A stretch of 64,000 nucleotides of DNA from Isoetes taiwanensis (lineage: Eukaryota > Streptophyta > Lycopodiopsida > Isoetales > Isoetaceae), in the NCBI GenBank assembly GCA_021234155.1, contig JAJEKV010000085.1:894800-958799 (forward strand), in the 5' to 3' direction. Numbering within the stretch: the first letter of the stretch is position 1; every line of letters begins with the position of its first letter. Below the pieces are notes generated by a model. It was not told the origin of the DNA. It saw only the letters and a list, made by a program, of their open reading frames with translations, and did not search any database. The translations under genes and the position numbers were made by a program. This document shows, piece after piece, positions 1 to 13,035 of the stretch.

Positions 1-3000
1 TCGGTATGCTTCGTTCGGTTCCATATTGCTGGGGAGAAGGTGGATGGCGGAATACGGTCCAGCGGGGTAGCACTTACTTCCAGTGCTGGTTTTCTCACGC
101 CACGGCGGGGATGCAACCCCGTTCGAGTTCTTAAGGCGATTTCGCCGGGGGTTTTACGGTTTTAGATTAACAGTGATTTAACAAGATTTCACAGAAAAGG
201 ATTCTTTCGGGTAGGTTTTTGGATCAGAGCGGTGTGGCTATACTTCAAAAACTACGCTCTACAATCCGACCCCAATCCCGGTACGCAAAATCAGGAGCAT
301 AGATCGTCCCCACACGAGTTTTGGCTGGACTCACTGCTTATACGCTTCCAATTTGCTTTCGGCCCAACCAATTCTCTTTCCTCCTCCTTTTGCCCATCAG
401 CCTTTCAATACGCTTCTTATAGCGCGGAGACTTTTGATTCCTTTACTAACATGGTTGCTCACGTTTTTGCATTTAGGTTATTAAGGTTTAAATAGCAACA
501 ACTGGTCTCTTACTGTAAATTCAATGCTTCTTTACCACGAAGCATATCAACAGCGATTTTACTGTCCGTCTTTTGATACAATTCTTCTAAAACATGTGAT
601 TATATAGGCTAGTCTAAGCCCTTTGGGTTCGTTACATTCTCACCTTGTAAAATTAACTCATGTCCTCATGAGTTATGGGAAAAATTAGGATATAACTTCT
701 TAGAACTTATGCGACATCTTCCCATATGCATCTTCCGCCTTTGAGGATATCACATTGCACTTCGTTATTTCTCGATGGTGTGATTCCTCAAATTACTCTA
801 GTATCCAACTTCGCCAAAATTGTTTTGAGGAAGCTTTCTTCGCGAGTGTCTCTTCTCTTGCCAGCAAGTTATCACATTGGCGGGTATATGTGAAGTGGAT
901 CTTGAGATACTTGCATAAGTTACTAACATAAGATACATTATGGATAGCCAGCGTCGATAGGCAATTCATGATTATAAGCCTTGTAGATCCCTGCAATATG
1001 ATTTAAAAAGGACACCGCATATCTAGGTGCTAGTTTACTGGCTGCTAAAACTTTCTTGACCACCACTGCTTAGGGTTAATCTTGAGGCTCCATATCATTC
1101 TCCACGGAATTCTCGAAAGAAGTCTTCTCAGATTCTCCGGTATATTACTTTTGTTGATTCACATTAGCTTTGGCAATATTTTATCACAATAATTTGGAGC
1201 ATATTACAATATCTTCCCCCATGAAATTACGGACCAAATCAACTTTACTATGAGGACTACACCAAGTCAAAAGGGATGTCGGTATTCTTGCCATATACGC
1301 TAGTACGGGCTCATTTTTGCTTCGAATCTTGATATGTATTGTTGTAGGCAAACTCAACTAAGTACAAATAAGATTCCCAAGTGTCGCGGACGGCATTAGG
1401 GTATATTTAGGCAAACGTTAATAACCAACTTTGACATGGGACAGGGGATGATAGGTTGTACTCATCTAAATTGGGTTTCCAACCACAGGCCGGAACAATA
1501 GCGCAGCGCCGCTCAGCGCGTGTCTCGGTGAGCCACGAATGCTTTCGGCGCTCCACCATCACGGAATGGAATATATCGTAGCCAAGAATACAACGTATAA
1601 AATCCTTGATCTTCCCCACTCACCGGAGGTGTGAGAGGTAAGCTAAAACTACCCAGGAAGAAGATTCCCCCGCCCACTCAAGGTCTTGGGAGGCCTCAAT
1701 TGGGGTTGCCTCACAGTACGCGTACAACTCTGAACAATACCATGATGATTTGGCTGGAGCTCTTTCCTTAGGACGACTAAAAGTAGGTTTCAAATTTCTA
1801 AATCTGCGTTGACCCGCGGTGCTTGAAAGAGTCTAGGTCAGCTGTGGTAGCTTGGGGCGTGCCATCTTACATAACAACAAACATCGGGGTTAGTCCACAA
1901 AAGGACACAGGAGTGGGGAGGATATTGGGATCTTCACATTCATGCATAACAATATCACGTTATTTACCTGTTACGTTGATACGTCCCACACCAAAGGTTA
2001 ACTTGCATTCTCGCTTCCATACATAGCTGTGTAAAGCGTAATAAATCGCGGTGGCGACTGGGGAGGGCTTGCTCTCTCCATACGTAAATGCGAGGGGGTT
2101 CAACTCATCCCGTCGGGCCATCACAGCTGGTCGTGGAATTCTACGGCCACCCCACCCCTCAGAGGGTGGGCGTTTGTCTAAATGCACAACATCCCTTGAT
2201 TCAAGTGCACCATATCCATAATACACCATCGGATACGCCGTACAAATTCGGTAGAGTATCACTCCTTCATACTTCTGAGCAATTTCAAATGCCGTTATAA
2301 CATCCCACATCGCACCCTAGTAAGCGGATACCTTTCCCTATCTTTGGGTACGACCTTTATTCAGTTTTAAGAAGCGTAACTTACTTCGCAAATTCTAGAC
2401 AAAGTCACTCACGGTGGATATCGGGCTAACTCGGTTTCCTCATTAGATAGAAGCTTGGTCTCATAAGGTATATTTCTTAGAAGCGAGGTTAGTTCGCTAC
2501 AACAGGTGGTGTGGTACCTGATTGTAAAAAAACGCTTAAGGTTTTAAAAGCAACTGTATAGGATTTTAAGGTGCGGGATCTGGGACCACGAATCCCCTTC
2601 AATAGAAGCCGGAAAATCACATATGATTAAATTTGGCCACCCAGGACACCCTCATAAACTCCGCGGCACGTCAGAAGCTACGGCTAATATGTTTTGGATG
2701 GCGGTGGAGTCAGGGAACATTTACCATCACCTTCTTACATGAAAGCGAGCCCATAGACAATACGGACCTTTCCGGTAGCCAATTCTGGCCAACACGGTCG
2801 GCGGTTGGTTCGGCGTTAAGCAGAAACAAACACAGACGACAAAGGAAGCATGCACCTTGTATGGTGAGTATGGTGGAGTCGACATTTCATCTTTTGGTAC
2901 GCCATAAACGAGCACATAAAGGTATCTGAGACCCTTTCGGCATCAAAAGCCTACATTCTAGAAGAGCCTCCTCAAGGCCATGTCTTAGGCCGAAATTGGG

Positions 3001-5035
3001 CACAAAACATTTTTGGCCTGCTCCAGCAAAATAGTCAAAATCTTGGCAAAATAAGTTACCGCAGTCTGCTTAGCGGATGGGTGAAAGAAAGCGAAATTAG
3101 CCTTGCTATTTTAGCGCCAGGATTCTAATACGGCAGAAGCTAAATTATTTGACCTGAATCTTATGAAAATAATGGAGTACAGGCCACAAAACTGGAATGG
3201 GAAAGAATACTCTCTGATAACGTGAAATCTTTGACATTCAGCGGATCGCTACGCCAGGGCTTCAAGAGGTGCATTGAAGTCCACGAGTCCTACCTGATGG
3301 GCTTTCTAAAGAGGCCTTGATGCCAAACCGCCAGTACTGATCCCCTAAATACGGCTCGGTCGCCGGTGCATCTTCCTGTAAATCGGCAAAACCAACCAGT
3401 CTGCTCTAGTGTTGCACAAAGAGTAAAGCGGTACTAAGCTTTAAAACAAGCGCTGTCTTACTCCAAACTATACTCTGAGATATATACCCGGAGGAAGGAA
3501 ACATTTGCAAGCAAAAGCGGGGCCGAAGTAATACGGCGAGGGCGTCAGATTACACCCCGAATTGATACGTTCGCTACGATCCATATTCGCCAATAAATTC
3601 GAGCATCTCAGCGAGGCCGGCCCGGGTATGGTAGCGGTTGGCATCATTGTCACAGCCCACAGAGATTCTAGAACCCTCTTGAAGCCCTAAAGAAAGAGCA
3701 AATTACGTTTTGGTTTTGCCCACGAAAATATTGCTCTTTTTATATGATGGATGAACAATCAGGAGACTTACGGATACTTTCTGGCGTCTGGAAGCATTTC
3801 TGAAGCTTCAAGACCAAGCTTTCAAAACTTCTAGAAGCAGTCTACTACCCATTGATTCAGGCCATGGCATGGATTAGGATTCTGAACCACCGAACCTGAT
3901 TGAATATTGGCATATAGGTGGAATTCTGAAGACGAACAAGCAGAGACACCATTTTTTTGTACCGGAGTTATTGGATACAATAATTGGACTTTAATTAATA
4001 AAAAATTCTAAATATACCTCAAGTTTGGCCAATTTCGAAATACCTTTCAAATGAAGGCCATTTTTACAAAAATGGTGATAGAGTTTTGTTAGCCTCAAAT
4101 TCAAGAAGTTATAACTGCTTAGACTTATATTCGAGGAAGGAAGGGAAAGGAAGGAAGTATATTTAAAGAAGATGATCTTCTCAACTAGCTGATAGAATTC
4201 ATCGAGAGTGGGTTGAAGTTCACAAGTTATTGTGTTAGATTGGCGTTTTTTTCATAACACTTACTTAAAACACAATAACTTTGAAGGTTCCAACTCGTTT
4301 GGCAATTCTTGCCGGGCTGGATAGGTCGCTCCTCCTCTATGAAAGCCTTGGTTCATTCTTTGGAAAGGACGACTTAGGAAGGGATAAAGCTCGGAAAAAA
4401 CTGGGTAATGATCTTGGAGACTAATCTTGCGAAGCCAGGTGTGGGGAAATTCGCCTTAGAACTTGGGGAAACCGGGGATCACTATAGGTGATGATTTTGA
4501 GCATTGTTTTGAAGTAAAATTGTTTTTTGAGGCATTACTGCTGCATTGGTAAGATGCGGACGAACAAAAGTACTAATGTACTTTGTGGTGGCGTAGCGAG
4601 TAGTTGCCACGAAACCAACCGAAAAATGCACATGTTTTTAGCTAAATTGGGATACCGAATCTGCAAGTTTTCACTTCACCCGGTGGTTTCGATCTGAATA
4701 CCAGAGGAACAAAATGTGCCACTAACAGCACATTTAGAACCTCTTCATAATTCATATTCCATATACAAAAACCAAAAGACGAAATTTGTAAGCCAATAGA
4801 GGTAGCCTCGTTCACGTTTTTGGCTGCAAACAGAATGAGAAATGCTTGCGGTCTGATTTGAAGCTATATATAGGATCAAGACAAATTGTCCTCAAAGCCA
4901 CCTCCCCCTCCCCCGAAACCGTAAGCCAAGAAAAAGATGAACGCCTTGGCGAGAGCATTCTTGTAAAACCGCAGGCATAATTGGTAATACTCTATTGCTT
5001 GCTATGATGATAAAAAGCACGAACAAAGGCTGTTT
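1..5035. other. Unrecognised intergenic stretch
   Basis: I see no supportable gene here. Open frames are short (at most 116 codons), overlap on both strands, and show no recognisable domain, signal peptide or splice pattern. No terminal repeats, tRNA cloverleaf or long tandem array was found. The text is rich in CG, ACG and CGG trinucleotides compared with the AT-rich intergenic DNA further on. That is what the CHG-type error seen in the LTR pair would produce, so this may be old transposon sequence made unreadable. Confidence 0.4.
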
Positions 5036-6440
5036 TTGATTAATCGATACAATACATTTCTTTATTTTTTCTTTGCTTCCTCGCTTCCTTTTTTTCCTTC
5101 TCATGGTGCTCCTGTTCCAGGCACCATCTTTTTCCCAAATCACACCTCTCTTAAAGATGCATACGAGCATCAATGCACCTTTGTCTTGGCGAGTTTACAA
5201 TGTCTCAGATGGCACCTCTAAAAATTTGCAATGTCAGGTGACATCTTCCTCATCTAAGGAGTATAGAATCCGTCAGGTCTTTGGTGGGGAATGGAAGGGA
5301 GTAGCCCCTTCCCGGTTTGGAAGGGGCTCCCGGCCAGGATGGAAGTTAGGGGAAACCGATTTTGACAATATTTTTTCGATGGAGCTGGGCTGCATAAAGA
5401 GGCGAGGGCCCTACCTCCGGTAACCGAAGCGAAAAGTTAGAGGCAAACATGGGGTCCATCTCTGCGGAATCACCATAGCAGGATCTTTAAGCTTTGCTTT
5501 TCAAAGCTTACGGTTTGTTTTCCTAATCCCTCTTTTGCTCTTGCTTTTCAAAGCTTTTCGATGGGATCACCGGATCGCATTACCTGGCCTTGAGGATAAA
5601 GGTTTTTAGGAAGGAGCTACCAAGGCTCTTTGTTTTCTGCTGTGCTTTTCAAGCACTTGCTCTACCATTTTATATCAGATAAGAGGCCCCATTGCCCTAC
5701 CTTTTAACAAAAAGTAAGTCGTTTGTGATCAAGCTGTCTTAGGATCGCATTACCGACATTTGCATCCTGTCGCATGATGTGCGAACAAGGAAGAGGGGAA
5801 GGCGAAATGGAAAAAAAAAAAATAAGGAGAGGCGAACTTGTAAAAGCGAGTCAAATTTGGTATTCTTACGAGGAATGTTGGATCAACTTCCATTCTGGCG
5901 GAAGCATGATAATTAGCATCATGAGGTTGATCCTCGGACAAAATAGTGACCCCCAACTTTCATTTTGTATATACAAAATGTTGCATTACGGTGTGGAAAT
6001 GGCGTGGAGGCATGCGACACACTAGAATACTTCACTTTCTTTATTTTTAAAATGAAAATGCAGTAAATAATACGAAACGAAAACTCCATAAATTTAACGA
6101 TAGATGCGTCACCTTCTGCAGTAGAATCATTGTAGAAGCGTTGGAACAAGGGATGCGTCATTTGGAACATCATCATGTCAATGAGAATACAGCGGTAGAA
6201 AGGTTGCAAAGAAAGGCGGCAAAGTGCATGAACAAGGCATTTTTGTTGCCGTTGGTGTTAGAATCAATGCGTGAGTGGTCCTATTGGAAGAGAGGCCGGC
6301 GAGAGCGTCACGCATATCCTTTTTATGTATATAAAGATAAAATACTTCATTCCAGCGATGCGGCAGAAGTAACTTACACGGAATTTGGCGGTAGAATACG
6401 TCTTATAACGATAATCATTAGGCATCATTTTTAGGCGTGT
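5036..6440. other. Unrecognised stretch with small open frames
   Basis: Two open frames on the plus strand (5,073-5,423, 116 codons; 6,141-6,434, 97 codons) have no domain that I recognise. The 6,141 frame is rich in Arg, His and Lys and could be the relic of a transposon protein, but no family motif supports this. A short inverted repeat, TTTTGTATATACAAAA, lies near 5,963-5,978. I do not call a gene here. Confidence 0.25.
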
Positions 6441-6696
6441 CATCGGTTGGCGTTACGGACAAAGAGCAGCTAGACCACGATCCTGCACTTGCCCTGCGTA
6501 TGGTGCTCACGATCACGAGCACAGCCGATACTACCATTATAAGTAGCGGGTTTAACCAGCTGCAAAATGTTACCAGAACCTTGATTCCCACAGGGAGACG
6601 CGAACTTTGTCATCACGATTTCTGCTCCAACTAATTTAACCATTCGGTATCATCACGCTTCCTCTTCCCACTCTGGCTCTCCACTCCATACAAAGA

Positions 6697-6750
6697 GAGT
6701 GTGGAGAGGGAGGGAGGGAGGGAGGGAGAGAGTATGTGTGTGTGTGTTAG
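6697..6750. repeat. Compound microsatellite (GGGA)n-(GT)n
   Basis: A purine run of GGGA units (about five in a row), then GAGA, leads into a short GT-repeat tract. It lies directly before the degenerate repeat at 6,755-6,975. Such compound tracts are common in plant intergenic DNA and are length-polymorphic. Confidence 0.8.
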
Positions 6751-6754
6751 GCCT

Positions 6755-6975
6755 AGGTGGCATGGTTGACCACATGGCGTATTCGAAGCCCGGTCGCATG
6801 TTGGAATCGGTGGCATGTTGAGCCTGCTCATGTTGGAGCTTGGGGGCATGTGTTGGAGCTTAGGTGTTAATGTTGAAGCCACAGCATGTTTGAGCCACCT
6901 TAGCATGTTGAAGACCACCTTGGCATCTTGCAGGCTACGTGGCATGCTTGAGGTAATGTGGCATGTTAGTGGCTT
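6755..6975. repeat. Degenerate tandem repeat with a GCATGTTGGAGC-like core
   Basis: The core GGCATGTTG, usually followed by GAGCC, GAAGC or GAGCT, recurs about ten times at irregular spacing of roughly 18-30 bases. Copies differ by substitutions and small gaps, so this is an old or error-laden minisatellite. A 104-codon minus-strand frame across it is a by-product of the repeat. Confidence 0.6.
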
Positions 6976-7365
6976 CCTCTAAAGCAGCGAGAGTTCATTG
7001 TCCGATCTATATTCAAAAGTCATATTTACGCTGCTAGCTTTCTTTAGTCTTACATTTTCTTCTCGATCTCTTTGCAAAATCTGGTAAGCCTCGAGAAGCT
7101 GAGCTTTACGCCCGATTCAGGGGTCCTCATTTGTCTCCTAGTGATCAGAACGAACCCCTAAACCATAGCATGCAGAGTCTTGTTCTCTTTTCTTCCCTCA
7201 AAATTAATGCCTTTCGTGCCTTCACTCCGGAGGAAGCTCCTCGATAGGCTAGGCCGTTAGAGCATGTCAGCTAAGGCGTTGCTATGAAATGTAATCACAG
7301 TATGATGACATTGAAGGAGAGGTACGTAATAAAACTCCGCGTGCTCGGTCAGCACGCCTACCCTC

Positions 7366-7885
7366 GTGTTAGTTCCGGGGCGGGGTCTCCCCTACTGTAA
7401 ACATTGTTCTCAACCACAATCACCATCGCCACCTGGCCATCCCTCGCGTGTACAAGCTCTGAATAAACACCCATTACACATTTCCTTGGCCATACTCCTT
7501 GCCTTCGCCATCTTCTCCTCGGCATGGTATCTGGGCTATCTCAGTCTCTTTGGCCCTCCTCATATTTCACAAATTCAGTCTTCACCTCCCTTTCCAGCCG
7601 GAGTACTCAAACTCAGCTGAATGGCACCCACGACGCAGCGCGGTGGCAGCCCCTCTCTTAGGACCTCCGTTTACATGGTCCCCACCAAACTTCCTTATTC
7701 CATTACAGGCTGAGCCTCAAATTATGTTCCTATTTGTGCTCCGCCACTTTTTACATGCGTTTTGGTCGGTCCCTGTTCACAATCTCTCAGAAACTCGGAT
7801 ATCCATTTTTAGGAATGCAAGGGGCAAGCTCCTTGATCAAAGTGCTCAAGCTCACATGGAAGAATTTGAAGCCTTGGTATTTTGA
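7366..7885 (+). other. Two overlapping unrecognised open frames
   Basis: Frames at 7,366-7,620 (84 codons) and 7,499-7,885 (128 codons) overlap in different phases. The first contains a plausible hydrophobic helix around residues 38-60 (Ile/Leu/Ala/Phe-rich, ending in Trp-Tyr-Leu), after a Pro/Ser-rich start. The C-rich, G-poor composition keeps several frames open by chance. No homologue is recognised. I judge it more likely non-coding than a gene. Confidence 0.2.
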
Positions 7886-7999
7886 GCCATTCCTCGACCC
7901 AACTTAAGTTCCCATATTTTCTCCACCAGCACAAAGTGGCACTCTCCCTCATCGATGGCTCATAAATAAAAAGTCACTTTGGCTCAGCCCAACGAGATG

Positions 8000-10900
8000 A
8001 AAATTGCCTTTCTCTCTTATTATGGTACCATAGATGGCGATCCATGACTATTGCAACCTTGGAAACAATGATCTCCAACAACAACCCTGCACTTGCGTGA
8101 TTTTGCGGTCGTCTTCATATTCCCATGTTAAGCAAGAATGTCCCACCTTGACGGATCTTGGTTTGGTTTCTAGGGTCTTCCTCTCTGCTATCGTCCTCTG
8201 GTAGTATTTGCGCCCAGAAGATGTTGGATCAAGCATTGATTTATCAAATCATTAAAGTCAACATGTCTTCCCATAGTGTTCCCCTCATGGGGCTTTCCCT
8301 TCATGCCCCTGTCATGGTTCCTGGGGAATATTACAACCTTTCATGATTGCTCCTCCTCCTGCATAGTCAAATTTGGTGTCACATCTGCAAGTATCAAGGC
8401 CACCTGCCCACTTGAATACTCTACCAGCGGTCCTCCTCCTTGCACCAAGCTGACGCAACATGTGTAATCATACCCTTTGAAGAATGTACACATACTCCAC
8501 TGTGAAACAAAAGTTCAACTCAATGGACATCTAAGTGCAAATTGGATAAAGAAAGAAAGATATATGAGCATAAGCTGATGTCTGCATAGCTAATCTTAGT
8601 ATAAAGCACTCAAATTCTTTGGAACTTGTGCTCTGAGTCAGAGTGAATGGCTAACACCATCTTTCTATAAATGAATAAATTCTGATGTAAATTACATTTC
8701 ATGCTCTTTAACGTTGCCAGCTACAGTTTTCTTTGGATCTAAAAGTAAGCCATTACTTTTTAGATATCAATCCTGAATGCGATAGTTTTAGATTACGAGA
8801 ATGAACGAGAAGTGCATATAAGTATAGAAAAACTTTTGTACAATACTCTGAGGGGATTCACCGCTAGCAGTAAAATTCGCGCATTTAAGCTGCAAAGGAC
8901 TTAGACAGTACATTGTCAATTGGAGTTGAAGGATGGCTTCTGTAGACCGTGCATATTCTGGATATTCTCTTTGTGATACAGACACTTACTTGATAAGAAG
9001 CTCAACAACAGCTATATATTTAATTCTTTGCATATTCACTATATGCTCATGAATTGCTCTGTGAAAGGATTTGTACTTACATACAAAGGTAGGTGTGGAT
9101 TGCTTGGCATTCGATAATGGGATTTTAGTTTTGAATTCAATTATATTAATTTGGAAAAACAATAAATACATGTTGCAAAGCTTTGTTGCCGTCATACTGA
9201 GACATGATTGATGCCATTTATGCCGGATGGACGGTGCTATAGAAGTTTTGATTGAAGGGGCGTGATAGAGCACAAAACAACAATGTGATTAGTGTAGTTT
9301 GTAACGGCCGATTACAGCGGTCTTTTGACCTCTTTAGCTGTTAATGGACGTACTGCTGAAGGTATGTTCAAGATATTCTTTTGGTTTAAGTTTGTGAAGA
9401 GTAGCTACATTTTCATATATGGTTAAGGTACACTTTAAAAGATATCACGGGAACCGCGATAGAATCGGAATGATCGGCTGCATGAAATAGGGGGCTATTC
9501 CGGAGCCTTCTTACTTGAGACTTTCATATTTGGGTAGAAATTCTTCCCAAACACGCATACATATTCTGATTGCAATTTAACATAAAATTATTTGCTTTTT
9601 AGTTGCTCAAAGCGATTCGCGGCTTTCTTAGCAATTTATAAAGTATCAAAATTCGCCCAACGGATCCAAATGGAGCCCGAGGCGATGCTACTAAAAGTGA
9701 AACTTAACCTCCCTGGTAAAGATTCGAATTTACACTAATTTCGGTACGAAGTGCCGAGAAGCGGCTATAGATCTAATTACCGGACATTGTGATTGAGTGT
9801 TGTCAACCATCGAGGTCTGAAAAAAGAGACAAAAAATGCACCAACTACGAGGTTTTTGCTTGAGAGAAACAAATAATCATATAATTTGTTTCTTTGAATT
9901 CCATAAATAGCAGTTTGAGGCCTCGAAGATAAATAAATTACCTTTAGAGTAAATATATGGAAAAAGCAGGTTTATACAAACCAGCTGAGATTTACAAAGT
10001 TTGGATGACTTCTTGGTATGATTTTGAAACCTAAAGATAGAAGATCCTAGTTGACACAATATTGTGAAGCTGACTTTATTTGTATTTACGGATTAAAACA
10101 ATATAGAGGTGTAAGAAATGAAATTGCATATGTTAGCTTACACTAAAGTAAAACTTCTTTGAATAAGTTCTTTAAACCAAACATATGGAATCGATTCTTG
10201 TGGTATAGGTTTGGGCATGCAAAGCCCTTATATTTGTTTTCTAGTGGAAATTTTTCTACGAGAAGATTCAAACTATGGCTGAAGATTGTAGTAGTTAGCA
10301 TTTTTCTTTTTGACCTACTTACTAACTAATTACATGTTTGACATACTCATTCACTAGTAATTTATATGTCATTCTTCTTTAATAATAAGCTTGGAAACGC
10401 GTTTGGTAATCCATCTCAATTACAAGAAGGAATATGGCATTGGAGCAAACTATGGGCGGTTCAAGTAGGTAGCCGTCCTTATGCGTCGCCACAAAACCAT
10501 AGATTTCATACCGCATCTGGTACGGCATACACGCCTATACTTGAGGTTGTTGGTATGGTGATGGTCTAATCTTGATCGCTAAAGTCATAGCAGCAGGTCA
10601 ATTGGAAGAATAGCGAGGAAGAAGTCACATTATGCCATCTCCGCAGGGCTATCCTACCTCGTCACATTGGTAGCCTGCTGTCTCCTGGCCGGTGATCATC
10701 TGATGTTGTAGAACATGTTGATTGTGATGGGGCCATTAAAGCGCCTCAGATGGCACAAGGATTATAGAGATTATATGCTTTGTGTATGGGTGGTTGCGCT
10801 TAGTGGACTATCTCTAGTACGCCGGTTTTTGATTATATCAAACCATGTATGTATCTTGATGTTCAGCAATGGCAGGTATGGTCGTTCAAAAAAAAAAAAA

Positions 10901-11030
10901 AGGACGCCGAGCGCTTGACGTTGGATACATAGGCGCTGGCGCAGCATATGGGCTACCAAACCTTAAACATTTACTTTTCATGGCAATCGCCAATCCATAC
11001 GCGTTCTGGGGTTAAGAAGACTCCGCGGCG
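8000..11030. other. AT-rich intergenic DNA, nothing recognised
   Basis: Only short frames are present, with stops throughout. A 13-base A run near 10,889-10,901 and the many TTT/AAA tracts are typical of plant intergenic DNA. No transposon ends, splice-bounded exons or RNA genes are recognised. Confidence 0.4.
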
Positions 11031-11038
11031 CCGCTTAT

Positions 11039-11160
11039 TGGATGTAAACAGCTCCTCCAAGTAACAACATACCCTTCATTGGATAAACAACTCCTCAAAT
11101 GGCATAACATACCCTTCATTGGATGTAAACAACTCCAATTTAGAACTCCTGGTAGAATTG
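11039..11160. repeat. Short tandem repeat, about 40-bp period, about 3 copies
   Basis: Units begin TGGATGTAAACA at 11,039, TGGATAAACAAC at 11,080 and TGGATGTAAACAAC at 11,120. The first two end with the shared ACATACCCTTCAT. The third fades out after about 20 bases. No coding role is seen. Confidence 0.7.
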
Positions 11161-12770
11161 GTTGATTTACCAGGAATAAACATGTCAATTCTATGTGCAA
11201 TGTCAAGCAATACGGCATACATGCTATTTCTTGGTAAAACAAATTATCTTTTGCTTATCTTAAACAAAAACATCTTTGTATCAAACACACTACATGATGA
11301 TTTCAATTAACAATATCTCATTTACTTTCCATCACCATATTATTTCCCAATCCATTGGGATACGGTTTTCAATAACTACTTTTTGCAATCTCAACCCCTT
11401 TGTCGAATTCATTCCTAGGATGTTTCTTCATTTTTAAGGTGGAGCGGGTGCTCTGCTTTACTTTATTTCACGCAAACTAGAAGTGGAATGCCAGGAATTT
11501 ACATACAACCTAAAAAGCTTGTCTGATGTTTTTTTTTTTTTTTTTTTGGGGTGTTTAACTTAGGGGTGCCTTTACCTGCAATCTAGCTATGCCCGTCTCT
11601 GCCACGATAAACTTATTTTCATCTCAACAATTAGATCTCTTAATTTCATCGGGCCATGGAATTAGAAAGCCACTTGAAATTACTTTTCCCTTTCTCCAGG
11701 CCATCCGTTCCTCCTAACTTTCACTCTTATCTGCGGGCTTCTCCGAAACGATTGACGTGCAGTTTACTCATCTTTGTGTTTTCTTTTTTAACTTTTTGCA
11801 TGGACCAAAAATTGGCGGGATTTTCTAAAACTAATCTGAAATTCCTCAAAAGTTTTGTGGTAAAATTGCCAACCGGAGAGATTTATGACACAATAATCCC
11901 ATGGTTTTGCCTTGCTAGTAGCTAGGGTTGAGATTTTGATTTAAACAGCGTTTTTGATTTTACATTCACATCTACAGGCAATGTGGTGTGCATAACGATC
12001 ACGAGAATAATGGGCGGTTACGTTGTTCGATTTCTATTTACCGATTACGATGATTATCGGTTGTCTATTTTATTTTTATAATATTGCGATCCAATAAAGC
12101 TACAACTTTTTGCACTTTGTACTAGAGGAAAAAGGGACAACTACAAAGGAAATTTTGAAGATGTTCATGCGGTGGGTGAAAGGGCTGAGAAAGAAAATGA
12201 GTTTCATGGAAGAGATGATGGTGAGCGCTATAGTGCACCGGGCGGCCCTTATGTATATCTGAGAGCCATATCTTGGACTGGTGCTACCAGCCGCAAAACA
12301 TCAAACAATCTCCTTTATCATTGGCCTTAGCTTGGTAATTGTCTTCTACACACATTGTTAAACCTAAATTACGAGGTTTAGTTTATGTTGTTATCGATAT
12401 TGGCCCACATATTTGAAGGACTATTTGAAGGATTGTATACATGTTATAAACCTGATTGCACTTTACTACATTTGTTCTCAAAAACATCCCAACATGCCCC
12501 TTGTTTTTATAGGTGTAGAACATTAGATGCGAAATTGGATCATAAGAACTTTTGGTCCTACGTGGTGCATTATCCTCATGTCTAAGTTCACTTTTTAGAT
12601 TGAATATCAAAACCGGTTTGCCTTGATGCGGAAAAGATACACGCTCTCTATGGAAAATGTGGATAGAGATTACCGCGCTCTCTATAGAAAATATGAAGCA
12701 AGACTCATCTGATTCTAGTGGCTAAAATCCGAAGCTGGCATGATTTTTGACCACCTCTTTAAAAATAAAT
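11160..12770. other. Intergenic DNA with a 19-base T run
   Basis: No gene recognised. A T run at 11,529-11,547 could be the poly(A) tail of a minus-strand retroposed sequence, but no body of a LINE or SINE can be identified next to it. The 89-codon plus frame at 11,656 shows no motif. Confidence 0.35.
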
Positions 12771-12772
12771 TT

Positions 12773-13035
12773 GTTGGGTATTGGATATAAACTAGAGGCA
12801 GCAGTTGCTTGCTGTGCTACCGAGCGTGTTATAAAAGCGCATTACCATCACTTCGATTTGCACAACAATATGTACCTCATTTAGGTTTGGGGTATTAGAT
12901 ATAAAATCTGATGGCGGTGCACAACCTAGACTTTGTTATAAAAACTGCGCACATTTGTCACTACACTACTATCCATTTTGCCTATGCTTGGGGTGCTCGG
13001 ATATAAACTACATTGGCCGGGAGCTTAATCACGAT
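12773..13035. repeat. Degenerate tandem repeat, about 100-115-bp period, 2.4 copies
   Basis: The phrase GGGTATTGGATATAAA recurs at about 12,774, 12,890 and 12,991, each time followed by an ACT..GG or TCTGATGGC stretch. In the first two copies it is followed by GTTATAAAA and then a CGCA-containing stretch. Divergence is high. It could be a remnant of satellite or LTR sequence. Confidence 0.55.

Noticed and set aside
60-125. tRNA-like CCCGTTCGAGTTC near the window start
   Set aside because: A T-loop-like GTTCGAG is present, but its stem does not pair and no acceptor or anticodon arm can be drawn.
1960-2310. 116-codon minus-strand frame
   Set aside because: Overlapped by plus-strand frames, with no motif, splice or family resemblance. 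Open by chance in CG-rich, error-prone sequence.
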